In this document: positions 17,427 through 25,120 of the stretch, piece after piece | How positions within the stretch are numbered: the stretch's first letter is position 1 | Layout: each line of letters begins with the position of its first letter | From: Pseudorhodobacter sp. | Lineage (GTDB): Bacteria; Pseudomonadota; Alphaproteobacteria; Rhodobacterales; Rhodobacteraceae | Direction of reading: 5' to 3' | Assembly (NCBI GenBank): GCA_024641255.1 | Contig: JAHEDL010000143.1 | Location: 1 to 29,550, forward strand | DNA: 29,550 nucleotides | Program-made: the position numbers and the translations under genes | The notes under the pieces: generated by a model | Told to the model about the DNA's origin: nothing | Database searches by the model: none | The model's input: only the letters and a program-made list of their open reading frames with translations

Positions 17427-18158
17427 TCAGTCATGGGGTAACTCCACCCGCTGCGACAGCTCACCCTTTTCAAGCTGCATGATCGAGCGAGCGTGCTCCG
17501 CCGCGCGGCGGTCATGCGTCACCATCACAATGGTCTTGCCCATTTCGCGATTCAGCCGCTGCATGATGGCCAGAACGTCTTCTGCGGACTGACGGTCGAG
17601 GTCGCCGGTAGGCTCGTCGGCCACCAGCACTGTCGGGTCTGTTACGATTGCCCGCGCAATGGCGACGCGTTGCTGCTGCCCACCCGAAAGCTCGGATGGG
17701 AAATGGCGAACACGATCACTAAGGCCGACGAGGTCAAGCGCAAGCAACGCGCGTTCACGGCGGTCGCGCCGGCCCAGCCTTGTGAGGGTGAGAGGCAGCT
17801 CCACATTTTCAAGCGCGGTAAGCACAGGCATCAGATTGTAGAACTGGAAGATAAATCCCACGTTCGCCGCACGCCAGTCTGCAAGTTCGGCCTCTGGAAG
17901 GCGGGTGATATCGGCGCCGCCCATCGTGATCGATCCGCCATCCGGCGTGTCGATCCCGGCAATGAGGTTAAGCAATGTAGACTTCCCCGAGCCTGATGGA
18001 CCCATCAGGGCCAGAAACTCTGCCCGGCGTATGTCAAATGTTATGTCCGAAACCACGGGGATGATCTGACCACCACGTCGATAGCTTTTGCTTACATGCC
18101 GCAGTGCGATGAGGACATCAGCCCCTGACGCAGCTCCGGTACGGGGAAGTATGCTCAC
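17427..18158 (-). CDS. ABC exporter ATP-binding protein, MacB/LolD/DevA-like
   Basis: A 243-residue ATPase with Walker [10 protein letters not shown] (residues 53-61), Q-loop region [19 protein letters not shown], signature LSGGQQQR (157-164), Walker [13 protein letters not shown] (177-188) and the switch histidine in [22 protein letters not shown] and the DEPTGDLD box are typical of the LolD/MacB subfamily of extrusion ATPases and not of importers. It overlaps the adaptor gene by 4 bases (ATGA). Confidence 0.94.
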   Translation of the reverse strand: MSILPRTGAASGADVLIALRHVSKSYRRGGQIIPVVSDITFDIRRAEFLALMGPSGSGKSTLLNLIAGIDTPDGGSITMGGADITRLPEAELADWRAANVGFIFQFYNLMPVLTALENVELPLTLTRLGRRDRRERALLALDLVGLSDRVRHFPSELSGGQQQRVAIARAIVTDPTVLVADEPTGDLDRQSAEDVLAIMQRLNREMGKTIVMVTHDRRAAEHARSIMQLEKGELSQRVELPHD

Positions 18159-19402
18159 GTTGCTTCCTCGTTCACCGCATGGCCGTCGGTCAGTCCTTGC
18201 GGTGGGCGGATGACAACGCGCGTGCCCTGATCAAGGCCGTGGACTTCGATCTGGTCACCAATCTTGGCACCACGTTTCACGGGCCGCATCCTGGCCTTGC
18301 CATTCTCGACCACAAAAACCTGCAGCTTACCTTCCGCCTCGAACAGGGCTGAAGCAGGCACGGCGAGAATCGGCTTGTGCTCTGCTTCGGTCAGCCCCCG
18401 ATCCAGAAAAGCTGCCCGCGCGCTCATCTCGGGAAGGATACGCGGATCATGTTGCCTAAAGCGGATCTTGACAAGTGTAGACGCTTTGGCACGGTCCACC
18501 GTCGGCACCATCCGGCTAACAACACCTTCGAATCTTTGCCCCGGAATAGCGTCCAGCTGGATTTCAACCGGCTGGCCTTCGTGGATGGCCAGATACGATG
18601 CCTCGGCCACGTCAGCCTCGACTTCCAGTGTATCCATGTCCGCGATCGTGACCACCGCACCCCTGGTGTCGACAGCCTGCGAGAACGGCGTGATCGTATC
18701 GCCCACACCGGCGTTCAATGTCAGCACGACACCATCGAAGGGAGCACGGATGAATGTTTGATCAAGGGCGACATCCGACACGCGGAGGTTTGCCTCGGCG
18801 ACTGCAACTGCCGCCTCGTATCCCGCAACTGCGGCCAAGGCCTTGCCACGAAGTGCTGTGGCGCTGTCATGGTCTGCAGCGCTAACAAGCTTCTTGTCGG
18901 AGAGGACATCGGTACGGGTGAACGCAAGTTCCGCTTCCACCAGATCCGCGCGCCCCATGCCAAGATTGGCCTTCGCAACCAGTACATTGGCTGCTGCCAG
19001 ATCGCGCATAGCCTGTGTGTCGCGGTTTTCAAGCCGGGCGATCACCTCGCCTTTACGCACTTTGGTCCCTTCTGTCACGCTCAGCCATTCAAGACGGCCT
19101 GTCGCCTTTGATGCCACGGACGCCCTGCGCTGCGCTACGACGTAACCTGTCGCATTAAGCAGGGTCAGCGCTTGTGCGGGATAGACCGTGGAGACGACGG
19201 CGGTTTCGACCGCAAGTGGCGCGCTTTGTCGCCACAGCCATATCGCGCCGGCAAGGCACATCAGCACTGACAGTAAAATCAGACGCCGATGAGCGCGGCT
19301 CAGCTGTTTGCTGTGCTGCGATCCGGCGCTGCGATCTATCGAAAGTGCGGAGAGGTCTCGGAGCGGTGTTGCGCCATCAACAGCGCCTTTTTGCAGGTTC
19401 AT
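18155..19402 (-). CDS. HlyD/MacA-family periplasmic adaptor of the ABC exporter
   Basis: About 415 residues from ATG 19402. A TTG 14 codons earlier is possible, but neither start has a clear ribosome site. A cytoplasmic N-tail is followed by one membrane anchor (about residues 41-57, LILLSVLMCLAGAIWLW). Then come a biotinyl-lipoyl-like half (VTEGTKVRKGEVIARLENRD), a short helical hairpin (residues about 130-210), the second lipoyl half (FIRAPFDGVVLTLNAGVGD) and beta-barrel domains. This is the membrane-fusion architecture of MacA/DevB. It heads a four-gene exporter operon divergent from the glycosyltransferase. No outer-membrane TolC-type gene is present in the window. Confidence 0.9.
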   Translation of the reverse strand: MNLQKGAVDGATPLRDLSALSIDRSAGSQHSKQLSRAHRRLILLSVLMCLAGAIWLWRQSAPLAVETAVVSTVYPAQALTLLNATGYVVAQRRASVASKATGRLEWLSVTEGTKVRKGEVIARLENRDTQAMRDLAAANVLVAKANLGMGRADLVEAELAFTRTDVLSDKKLVSAADHDSATALRGKALAAVAGYEAAVAVAEANLRVSDVALDQTFIRAPFDGVVLTLNAGVGDTITPFSQAVDTRGAVVTIADMDTLEVEADVAEASYLAIHEGQPVEIQLDAIPGQRFEGVVSRMVPTVDRAKASTLVKIRFRQHDPRILPEMSARAAFLDRGLTEAEHKPILAVPASALFEAEGKLQVFVVENGKARMRPVKRGAKIGDQIEVHGLDQGTRVVIRPPQGLTDGHAVNEEAT

Positions 19403-19809
19403 AGATTGATCACGAGTTTCCAGAAATCCGGGCGCTTGGCCCAAGATTAGAGCCGAGGTTGCCGCGATTCATTTTGCGTTTCAGCGTAAGCGAAACCGAT
19501 CCATTCGGCGACACGTCCTCGGTTTCCGCTCCTTTCCGATGGATTTAAGGCGACGTTAAAACGCTATCCGCGGAAAGGCAAGAATCGGACAGCAATCAAA
19601 CACCGAGGTTTTCGCGTCGTGTTGCTAAACCTACGGGATTTGGAAAAGGGAAACCGAGTATTTCAATTCATCACAGGGCGTAAAATTGTGATATTAATCA
19701 ATGTCGGCAATCACCTATACAGTCCGATTTAATAGCAATAAAGCGAAGCCTGAACGTGCCCACCGAGAACCTTGCCTGCGCTTGAAACCCTAAACAACAA
19801 AGCTTGCCA
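19403..19809. promoter_or_regulatory. Divergent promoter region with repeated CGGTTTC boxes
   Basis: These 407 bases separate the exporter operon (minus) from the glycosyltransferase gene (plus). The motif CGGTTTC recurs: on minus at 19500-19490 (ATCGGTTTCGC), on plus at 19518-19529 (CTCGGTTTCCGC) and on minus at 19659-19648 (ACTCGGTTTCCC). A related GAGGTTTTCGC lies at 19605-19615 on plus. Iterated boxes in a divergent control region suggest a shared regulator site. The stretch 19680-19740 is AT-rich and probably holds the plus-strand promoter, but I cannot fix its boxes. Confidence 0.45.
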
Positions 19810-21051
19810 ATGAAATTCGCCATTGCAGTCCACGGCACACGCGGCGACGTCGAACCCGCAGCGGCCCTCGCCCTTGAATTACAGGGTCGTGGTCATTACG
19901 TGACGATGGCTGTGCCCCCCAATCTTGTCGGTTTCACCCGGTCGGCTGGACTGCCTTCAGTCGCGGCTTACGGGCGGGATTCACAGCAGCAATTGGAGGC
20001 TGAGCTTTTTCGCAAACTGTGGACGTTGCGTAATCCGTTCACTGTGTTGCGGCAGGCAAGAGCGTACCTGATGGATGGCTGGGCCGAAATGAACGAAACG
20101 CTCACAAGCGTCAGTGCAGATGCCGACCTGATATTGACTGGCACAACCTATCAAGAGGTGGCCGCCAACGTCGCCGAGGCCAGGGGCATCCCTTTCGCTG
20201 CCCTGCATTATTTTCCCGCAAGGGCAAACACCCATATCCTGCCGGTTCGGTTTCCGCGACGTTGGGCGAACTGGCTTTGGGCGATCGCGGAATGGGGACA
20301 CTGGCGTCTGTTGAAGCCGGCCTATGATGCGCAGCGCTGCACGCTCGGGCTGCCCGTCTCAAAAATCCGGGCGGCCCGCCGGATCGTCGATGGGGGGGCG
20401 TTGGAAATTCAGGCCTATGACAGGGTATTTTTTCCCGGACTAGAAGAGCAATGGGGTGGAAAAAGACCGTTGGTCGGCGCGTTGACCCTAGAGTTGACCA
20501 CTGCGGGTGATGCCGCTGTCGCGTCCTGGATCGCAGAAGGCAGCCCGCCGGTCTATTTCGGATTTGGCAGCATGTCAGCCGACCACATCAAGCGGTCTCT
20601 ACCGATTATAACCCAAGTATGCCAAGAACTTGGCCTGCGCGCGCTGATATGTCTGGGTGCGCTGCCGATTGATGGCATCGCCTGTGCCGACGACATCATG
20701 TTGGTTCCGTCGGTAAAGCATGCCGATGTGTTTCCGCACTGCCGGGCCATTGTCCATCATGGCGGCTCGGGAACCACGGCTGCCAGTGTTCGCTCCGGTG
20801 TGCCAACATTGGTGCTTTGGGTCGGGGCTGACCAGCCTGTCTGGGCGAGACAGGTCAAGCGCCTGGGCGTTGGCACTTCACGTCGCTTGTCCAGCATCAC
20901 TGCGGACACGCTGCGCGAAGACTTGCAATCGGTTCTAAAGCCCGCATGTGTGTTCAGGGCGCGAGAGGCGGCAAGCTGGATGACGTCTCCGCGCCAAAGC
21001 GTTTTGGTCACGGCTGACCTGATCGAAGCGCGTGCGGCCCAACGCGCGTGA
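19810..21051 (+). CDS. GT1-family glycosyltransferase (UGT/glycopeptidolipid Gtf-like)
   Basis: About 413 residues. The N-terminus MKFAIAVHGTRGDVEPAAAL is the acceptor-side Rossmann start of bacterial GT1 enzymes (macrolide, rhamnolipid and mycobacterial glycopeptidolipid glycosyltransferases). The C-terminal nucleotide-sugar site is intact: PVYFGFGSM, then HHGGSGTTAASVRSGVP (about residues 316-332), and PVWARQVKRLGVG. The ATG at 19810 is chosen over a TTG two codons earlier because it opens the family N-terminus. The GAP-like gene follows in the same direction, and the exporter operon is divergent. It probably adds a sugar to a lipid acceptor in the cytoplasm. The donor and acceptor are unknown. 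Confidence 0.88.
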   Translation: MKFAIAVHGTRGDVEPAAALALELQGRGHYVTMAVPPNLVGFTRSAGLPSVAAYGRDSQQQLEAELFRKLWTLRNPFTVLRQARAYLMDGWAEMNETLTSVSADADLILTGTTYQEVAANVAEARGIPFAALHYFPARANTHILPVRFPRRWANWLWAIAEWGHWRLLKPAYDAQRCTLGLPVSKIRAARRIVDGGALEIQAYDRVFFPGLEEQWGGKRPLVGALTLELTTAGDAAVASWIAEGSPPVYFGFGSMSADHIKRSLPIITQVCQELGLRALICLGALPIDGIACADDIMLVPSVKHADVFPHCRAIVHHGGSGTTAASVRSGVPTLVLWVGADQPVWARQVKRLGVGTSRRLSSITADTLREDLQSVLKPACVFRAREAASWMTSPRQSVLVTADLIEARAAQRA

Positions 21052-21100
21052 TGCTGAACCGTTTGCACAATCAAGCAAGCCCCTTCGAAAGCTGCAACAG

Positions 21101-21799
21101 ATGTGGATGACTGTCTTGCTGCTGGCTATTACAGTCAATTTCGAACCAACGCGGATCGGGTTGGTTCCTTTACTTTTGGCCCGCGACAAACCGTTGCTAC
21201 AGCTTTGGGCCTTCCTTGCTGGCAGTGTGACAGTTAGCTTGACGGCCGGATTTCTGGTTCTTTTTGTGTTCCACCGTGACCCGTTTGGCATTGGTAGGTT
21301 TGACCCCGGCTGGATCCAGATTACACTTGGCATAATTGCTTTGGTTTCATCAGTGATCATACTGCAGCGGTGGAAAAACACGCGCCCAAGAAAAAGCTTG
21401 GCATCCGCTGATAGGTTGTCGCTGAGTACAAAACCAAGCTTGGGTCGCCGTTTCGCCGAACTGGTGCGCCGTATCCTTCGAAAAGACAGCGCCCCGTTGG
21501 TGGCTGCACTGGTTGGCATCTGCGTTGGACTGCCCTCGGTCGATTATTTGGCGTTGCTGGCATTCATTGCTAAATCCGGCACGCCTCCCTTGGATCAGGC
21601 GGCCGCTTTGATCACGTTTGTACTGATCGGTAGTTTGGTCGTCTTTCTGCCGCTTGTCGGGCTGATGGTGGCGCGCGAACGACCCTTAGGTCGCCTACAT
21701 CGTTTCGGCCAGTGGATCAGATTGAGATGCCACACCCCGTTGCATTATGCAGGGCTGCTGGCAGTCGCCGGTTGTTTACTGATTGGTCTTGGGCTGTAG
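21101..21799 (+). CDS. GAP/Sap-family (sulfolipid/glycopeptidolipid-addressing) integral membrane protein
   Basis: About 232 residues and six hydrophobic segments. The start MWMTVLLLAITVNFEPTRIG, with a conserved E-P-x-R-I/L-G after the first span, and the GLPSVDYLALLAFI segment before the later spans, match the GAP/Sap family. That family is best known from mycobacteria: Gap in glycopeptidolipid and Sap (Rv3821) in sulfolipid SL-1 transport. A GTG at 21032 overlapping the glycosyltransferase gene would add 23 non-hydrophobic residues. ATG 21101 is preferred because it matches the family N-terminus. It lies 50 bases after the glycosyltransferase stop, presumably co-transcribed. In mycobacteria the partner exporter is MmpL; here an ABC exporter is the only candidate. 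Confidence 0.78.
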   Translation: MWMTVLLLAITVNFEPTRIGLVPLLLARDKPLLQLWAFLAGSVTVSLTAGFLVLFVFHRDPFGIGRFDPGWIQITLGIIALVSSVIILQRWKNTRPRKSLASADRLSLSTKPSLGRRFAELVRRILRKDSAPLVAALVGICVGLPSVDYLALLAFIAKSGTPPLDQAAALITFVLIGSLVVFLPLVGLMVARERPLGRLHRFGQWIRLRCHTPLHYAGLLAVAGCLLIGLGL

Positions 21800-21986
21800 G
21801 ATCTGTCGATTCAGCAAGATACCTTCGGCCATCTCCATTTTGGAGTGGGAGGGTGGTCATCGTTGCCTTCTCGGGTGCATTTTGGAAAGGGTGCGGATCT
21901 GGGCAGGTTGCCCCAAGTCTTACCAACTCAGGATAATATGTGCCTGCGTCCGAGACGGCCTAGCCCATTCGCCGCATGCGCCTAGA

Positions 21987-22392
21987 TCACCCCCGCTGAC
22001 CCTCTAACACGGCCAACCGCGCTTCCAGCTCGGTGACTTCCAGCGTTCGCCTATAGCTGTCCACCCGCCCCATTACCTGCGCACCCTCTTTTGGGGGCGC
22101 AGGTCGCCCACAGCACAGACACCGCTTCCAGCGCGGCTCCAGCGGCCCCAGCGGCATCGTGGGCGGCAGACATGGGGGCAGCGGAAACTGGACGGGGCTG
22201 CCCTTGCGGGGCGGTGCCAGCCGGTCGAGGCAGAGCCGCAGCGCCACGCCCGCGCCATCTCCACAGCCTTTCGCCCCAATGCTTCGGCTTCTCCTTCCAG
22301 CAGCGCCGGAACCGCCTGCGTGGTCGTGTTGCGCGCTCCCTTGGGCTGTCCGGTGTTTCCGGCGGTGAAGGTGCCATCCGCAGATCTGCCAT
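21987..22392 (-). pseudogene. Frame-broken DUF5681-type protein gene
   Basis: Three minus-strand frames must be joined to recover one protein. The first frame gives ADGTFTAGNTGQPKGARN and LLEGEAEALGRKAVEMA. The next gives LRLCLDRLAPPRKGSPV, and a third gives MSAAHDAAGAAGAALEAV. The second frame then returns with EGAQVMGRVDSYRRTLEVTE up to the TGA at 21987. The order and spacing match the DUF5681 (KGAR..LLEGEAEALTRKA) proteins that sit near phage or island genes. At least three frameshifts mean it is not functional. It begins right after the stop of the small ORF at 22393. Confidence 0.65.
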
Positions 22393-22515
22393 CTATGCGG
22401 AAAGCTTCCGCAAGTTGTCTTCCAGCATGTCAAGCTGGGCGAGAGTCATCTGGTCAATGTCCACTGCCAGCCACAGAGCCAGCACCGTAGGATCGAGGTC
22501 ATTGGCGTCCACCAT
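22393..22515 (-). CDS. Small conserved-looking protein upstream of the DUF5681 pseudogene
   Basis: A 40-residue frame beginning MVDANDLDPTVLALWLAVD and ending MLEDNLRKLSA. The same frame is open upstream to an ATA at 22581-22579 (ATA-ACG-GCC-CTA, translating xTALSRRLAKLEAR). That looks like the natural N-terminus with its ATG changed to ATA. Its stop (TAG) directly precedes the ATG at 22392. It may be a decayed island or phage-type companion of the DUF5681 gene. The function is unknown. A palindrome TGTTATAACA sits at 22583-22592, just upstream. Confidence 0.4.
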   Translation of the reverse strand: MVDANDLDPTVLALWLAVDIDQMTLAQLDMLEDNLRKLSA

Positions 22516-22626
22516 CTGCGCAGGACCCTGTGCAGGGCGGCGGGCTTCAAGTTTGGCGAGGCGGCGGGATAGGGCCGTTATGTGTTATAACATAGCAAAC
22601 TTCTAGGCCTGCGCAAACGGAGCGCG

Positions 22627-22641
22627 CATGTTTTTGCCACA
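22627..22641 (+). repeat. Left arm of an inverted repeat flanking the DUF3291-like gene
   Basis: CATGTTTTTGCCACA here is the inverse of TGTGACAAAACATG at 23051-23064, with one mismatch and one base length difference. A third copy, GTTTTTGTCACAGAT, lies at 23088-23102 in the same orientation as this arm (14 of 15 identical to 22630-22644). Confidence 0.5.
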
Positions 22642-22684
22642 GATTTGGGTTTGTGGGGGCGAGAAGTGTCACGATGGCATGGCT

Positions 22685-23098
22685 TCAGGCTTTCACGATC
22701 CTGCCTTTGGCAGCCCAAATTTCAGGCACCTGCTCCCATGTGGGCGGTATGTCACACTCAAAGCCGAAGGTGCGCCCCGTGGCCAGTCGGTGGAAGGCCT
22801 TCATCGCCCCCAGATGCGCTCCGGTGACAAGATAGGCGCGCATCGAGGCCTCGCTATCCCAGACGGTCAGGGTGTGGTGGACCCCGCCGATCTTGCGGGC
22901 TTGGGCGCGGATCAATCCCGAGGCAGCATAGGCCTGCTGCATCGACCGGACGGCGTGCCACCAAAAGGCTGGGGCCAAGAAGGGCGATTTCAACTGTAGT
23001 CCTGTGATCGAGACATAGGGCAAGGTGACTTCCGTGACGTGAGGGTGAGGTGTGACAAAACATGGCCTACTTCTTACAGACAAAGCAGTTTTTGTCAC
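22685..23098 (-). CDS. DUF3291-like (ferredoxin-fold monooxygenase-like) protein
   Basis: Up to 137 residues from a GTG at 23098; the real start may be a TTG at 23023. The conserved-looking part begins LPYVSITGLQLKSPF and continues through a FWWHAVRSMQQAYAASG helix, the VHHTLTVWDSEASMRAYL strand-helix, and a C-terminal PPTWEQVPEIW motif. This is the dimeric alpha/beta-barrel pattern of DUF3291 and spheroidene-monooxygenase-like proteins, whose function is mostly unknown. The right inverted-repeat copy (23051-23064) falls inside the extended N-terminus, which argues for the shorter form. It stands alone among decayed genes. Confidence 0.6.
   Translation of the reverse strand: MTKTALSVRSRPCFVTPHPHVTEVTLPYVSITGLQLKSPFLAPAFWWHAVRSMQQAYAASGLIRAQARKIGGVHHTLTVWDSEASMRAYLVTGAHLGAMKAFHRLATGRTFGFECDIPPTWEQVPEIWAAKGRIVKA
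23051..23064 (-). repeat. Right arm of the inverted repeat flanking the DUF3291-like gene
   Basis: TGTGACAAAACATG, inverse to the copy at 22627-22641. Together with TTTTGTCACA at 23090-23099 it also forms a perfect 10-base inverted repeat with a 29-base spacer, so it might be an operator pair and not an element end. Confidence 0.5.
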
Positions 23099-23107
23099 AG
23101 ATAGGGG

Positions 23108-23707
23108 TCAATGCGCCTTCCGCCAGTCCCATGGCATCTCGAAGGTCCCAGACCAAATGCCGATCTCGTTGGCAGGTGCGGCCTTTTCGTCGGAGACACA
23201 AGCGGTTGAGTATTTCCGGTAGGTGACCGCCAAACCATTGGCCACCATGTATCGCCCCACATCCTCACCAGCCACCGAGCATGTCGCAACCATGCGCTTG
23301 TACCGGTCAATGTCCACCTTCACTCAGGACACGATCTGAGGGCCAATCAAGGCTGCAAGGGCATTCACGGCCAACTGACCGGAGCGGTAAGCCTTGCCCT
23401 TTACGTCGTTGCACAGTTGTTTCGCTTCGGGGGCGTCGATGCCAGAAATGCGGAAATGCTGGCCGTGAATTTCAATCGTGTCACCATCGATGACCGAAGC
23501 CACACCGACATATGCGGGGCCATGGCAGTGGTATTCGCCGGTCTTTCCAGTGTGGTGGCAGCCGTGCGCATCCACTATCTCCATCCCGCATTTCTGGCCA
23601 AGCGCCTCAATTGGCCGGCGGCGTTGGATAGAGGCGTAGAACTCGTCGATGCGCTGGCCGAAGGCATTTAGGCCCTTGATCAGCGCCTCGAAGGTCGACC
23701 GGATCAC
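23108..23707 (-). pseudogene. Thermonuclease (SNase-like) gene interrupted by an in-frame TGA
   Basis: The frame from GTG 23707 encodes an N-terminal helix, an HxxGCH-type motif (DAHGCHHTGKTGEYHCH) and the first half of a staphylococcal-nuclease fold with VIDGDTIEIHGQHFRISGID. A TGA stands at 23326-23324. The same frame then continues VKVDIDRYKRMVATCSV to DWRKAH and stops at 23108. In the family the residue before this segment is commonly cysteine, so a single TGC/TGT to TGA change explains the break. No frameshift is needed. The DRYKR arginine of the active site lies after the stop, so a truncated product should be inactive. A very recent pseudogene, or low readthrough, are both possible. 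Confidence 0.78.
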
Positions 23708-23754
23708 CTCGCTGGTGTTCGCTTGCCGGGCTGAGTCACAGGAAACGCTTACCT

Positions 23755-24590
23755 AGCACCGTTGCGCCGCGGAAAAGTCCTGTCGAGCCCGGGCTTGTCG
23801 ACATCCGGCGACGAAAATGGGGAGTAGAACTGCAAAGCTTGCGGACGGCGCGCTGTGTTCCGATCTTAAGCACCAACCCGATCTTGTTCCAATCGTCGGC
23901 GCGTTCGGCGGCAAGGGCGCCTTACAACGCCGCCACGTCGTCTGCGGACTGCGTGAAGGAAAATTCGATCGCGTCGGCGTGCCGCGCGAGAAAGGGCAAA
24001 ATTGCCCTGTCGTCATCGGTAAGGGCGGTCACATCAAGGTCAACGTCAAGAAAGTTGACGCCCTTTTTGGATCTGAGTTTTTGGCCCTTTTCGTCGGGGC
24101 CAGCAGCGATGCGCACCGCAACGCCCAAAGGTTCACGGCGCAGCACTTTCGTCAGCAGTTTCCCGTCATGGACGTAAATGCGATGGCCGACATCAGAAAG
24201 GGTCAGCGCTTCGGCCAAGGTGTATTCAATGCCGGGCAGTTTTGGGTGCCAGATGCAACTGGCCCGGCAAGGTGATGGCCAATTCGTCGTCCGTCATCAC
24301 ACGGTGCCGTCTTTGCGGGCATGCACTGCGCCAGTTCGAATTTTGAGACCGGGCAGATCCATCATGATCTTCATCCGCCGACCGGTTTCGGTGACGGCGT
24401 GGGCCACATGCGGCGCTGCAAGTCGCGCAGATCGTTGTGACGCAACGCCAGATAATGCGCAAAGTTTTCCGCGCTTGGCGGAAATTCGGGGGTATAGATC
24501 CGGCCCTAGCAGCGGTTAACGATCTGTCCCGCATCGGTTAGCGCCGCGGCTTTCAGTCCCGCCAGATCGTTGGCGAGAGTGGTCAGGCTA
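23755..24590 (-). pseudogene. Decayed pyruvate kinase fragment
   Basis: Pieces in several minus-strand frames fall in the right order for the long, atypical bacterial pyruvate kinase. There is an N-terminal LANDLAGLKAAALTDAGQIV and PPSAENFAHYLALRHNDLRD, then MDLPGLKIRTGAVHARKDGT. After that come a frame with DVGHRIYVHDGKLLTKVLRR, FLDVDLDVTALTDDDRAILP and FSFTQSADDVAAL, and finally IGLVLKIGTQRA. Homology ends at about 23755, before the C-terminal half. Stops and shifts are frequent, and the gene is clearly dead. Confidence 0.7.
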
Positions 24591-24593
24591 TTG

Positions 24594-24815
24594 TCAGTTA
24601 TCGGAGGCTCTTTCACCCAGCAAACCTGACACGCAAAAGAAGACACATCCGTGACAAGGCAGCGGGGTGGCAGGCCAAAGAGCTTCGAATTGGGGTTGGT
24701 TTATCGAAATTTCACACTCGGTCCGCTGAAATCCGCTGCCAGATTTCACGGTCATAAAATAGGCGTTCGCTTTCTGAGGCAAACGCACTTCAGGAAAATC
24801 CGCTGCCAAAGTCAA
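24594..24815 (-). pseudogene. CYTH-domain-like gene fragment
   Basis: A 73-codon frame. Residues about 8-50 (EVRLPQKANAYFMTVKSG, then GFQRTECEISINQPQFEALW) follow the CYTH/triphosphate tunnel pattern of alternating charged strands (R-L-x-K, T-V-K-S-G, R-x-E-x-E). The C-terminal part (CHGCVFFCVSGLL) does not fit. The N-terminal EXEXK strand and the rest of the tunnel are missing, so this is a relic if the assignment is right. Confidence 0.45.
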
Positions 24816-24878
24816 ATAGCCGTGTTGCGCCGGAAAGGTCGTTCAATATTGCACGATCGGCGGTGCGGCGACTAAAAA

Positions 24879-25120
24879 TTGCATTTAGTACTGCGTTGGG
24901 CGCGGACGGATGTGACCGCAGACTTTGCTGCGTGCGCGATTCTGTTGACGCTGGCGATGAATACCGCAGCGAAGGCGGCGACGGTGGCTTGGTTGGGCGG
25001 CAGTTTGGTTGGCAAACGGGTGGGCTTGGCGCGTGCAATGGCTGTGGCGGCCGGGAGCTTGGATATTTCAGCTTTGGCGACGCAAATCGTGGGCCGGACT
25101 TATACGGCGCTGGCTTTTAG
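24879..25120 (+). pseudogene. C-terminal fragment of a DUF4010/MgtC-like membrane protein
   Basis: In the frame from 24879, the segment after RTDVTADFAACAILLTLAMN reads NTAAKAATVAWLGGSLVGKR and then VGLARAMAVAAG. This resembles the last membrane spans of the DUF4010 domain found in MgtC/SapB-type proteins. Nothing of the N-terminal two thirds is present upstream, and the 3' end runs into the HprK-like gene on the other strand. It is listed as a relic; the family call is tentative. Confidence 0.42.

Noticed and set aside
22091..22606. A 171-codon plus-strand frame
   Set aside because: It is antisense to the DUF5681 pseudogene and its companion. Its Ala/Arg/Gly-rich low-complexity protein is a shadow product.
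23324..23326. TGA read as selenocysteine in the thermonuclease
   Set aside because: Thermonucleases are not known selenoproteins, and I see no convincing selenocysteine hairpin just downstream. A nonsense mutation is simpler.
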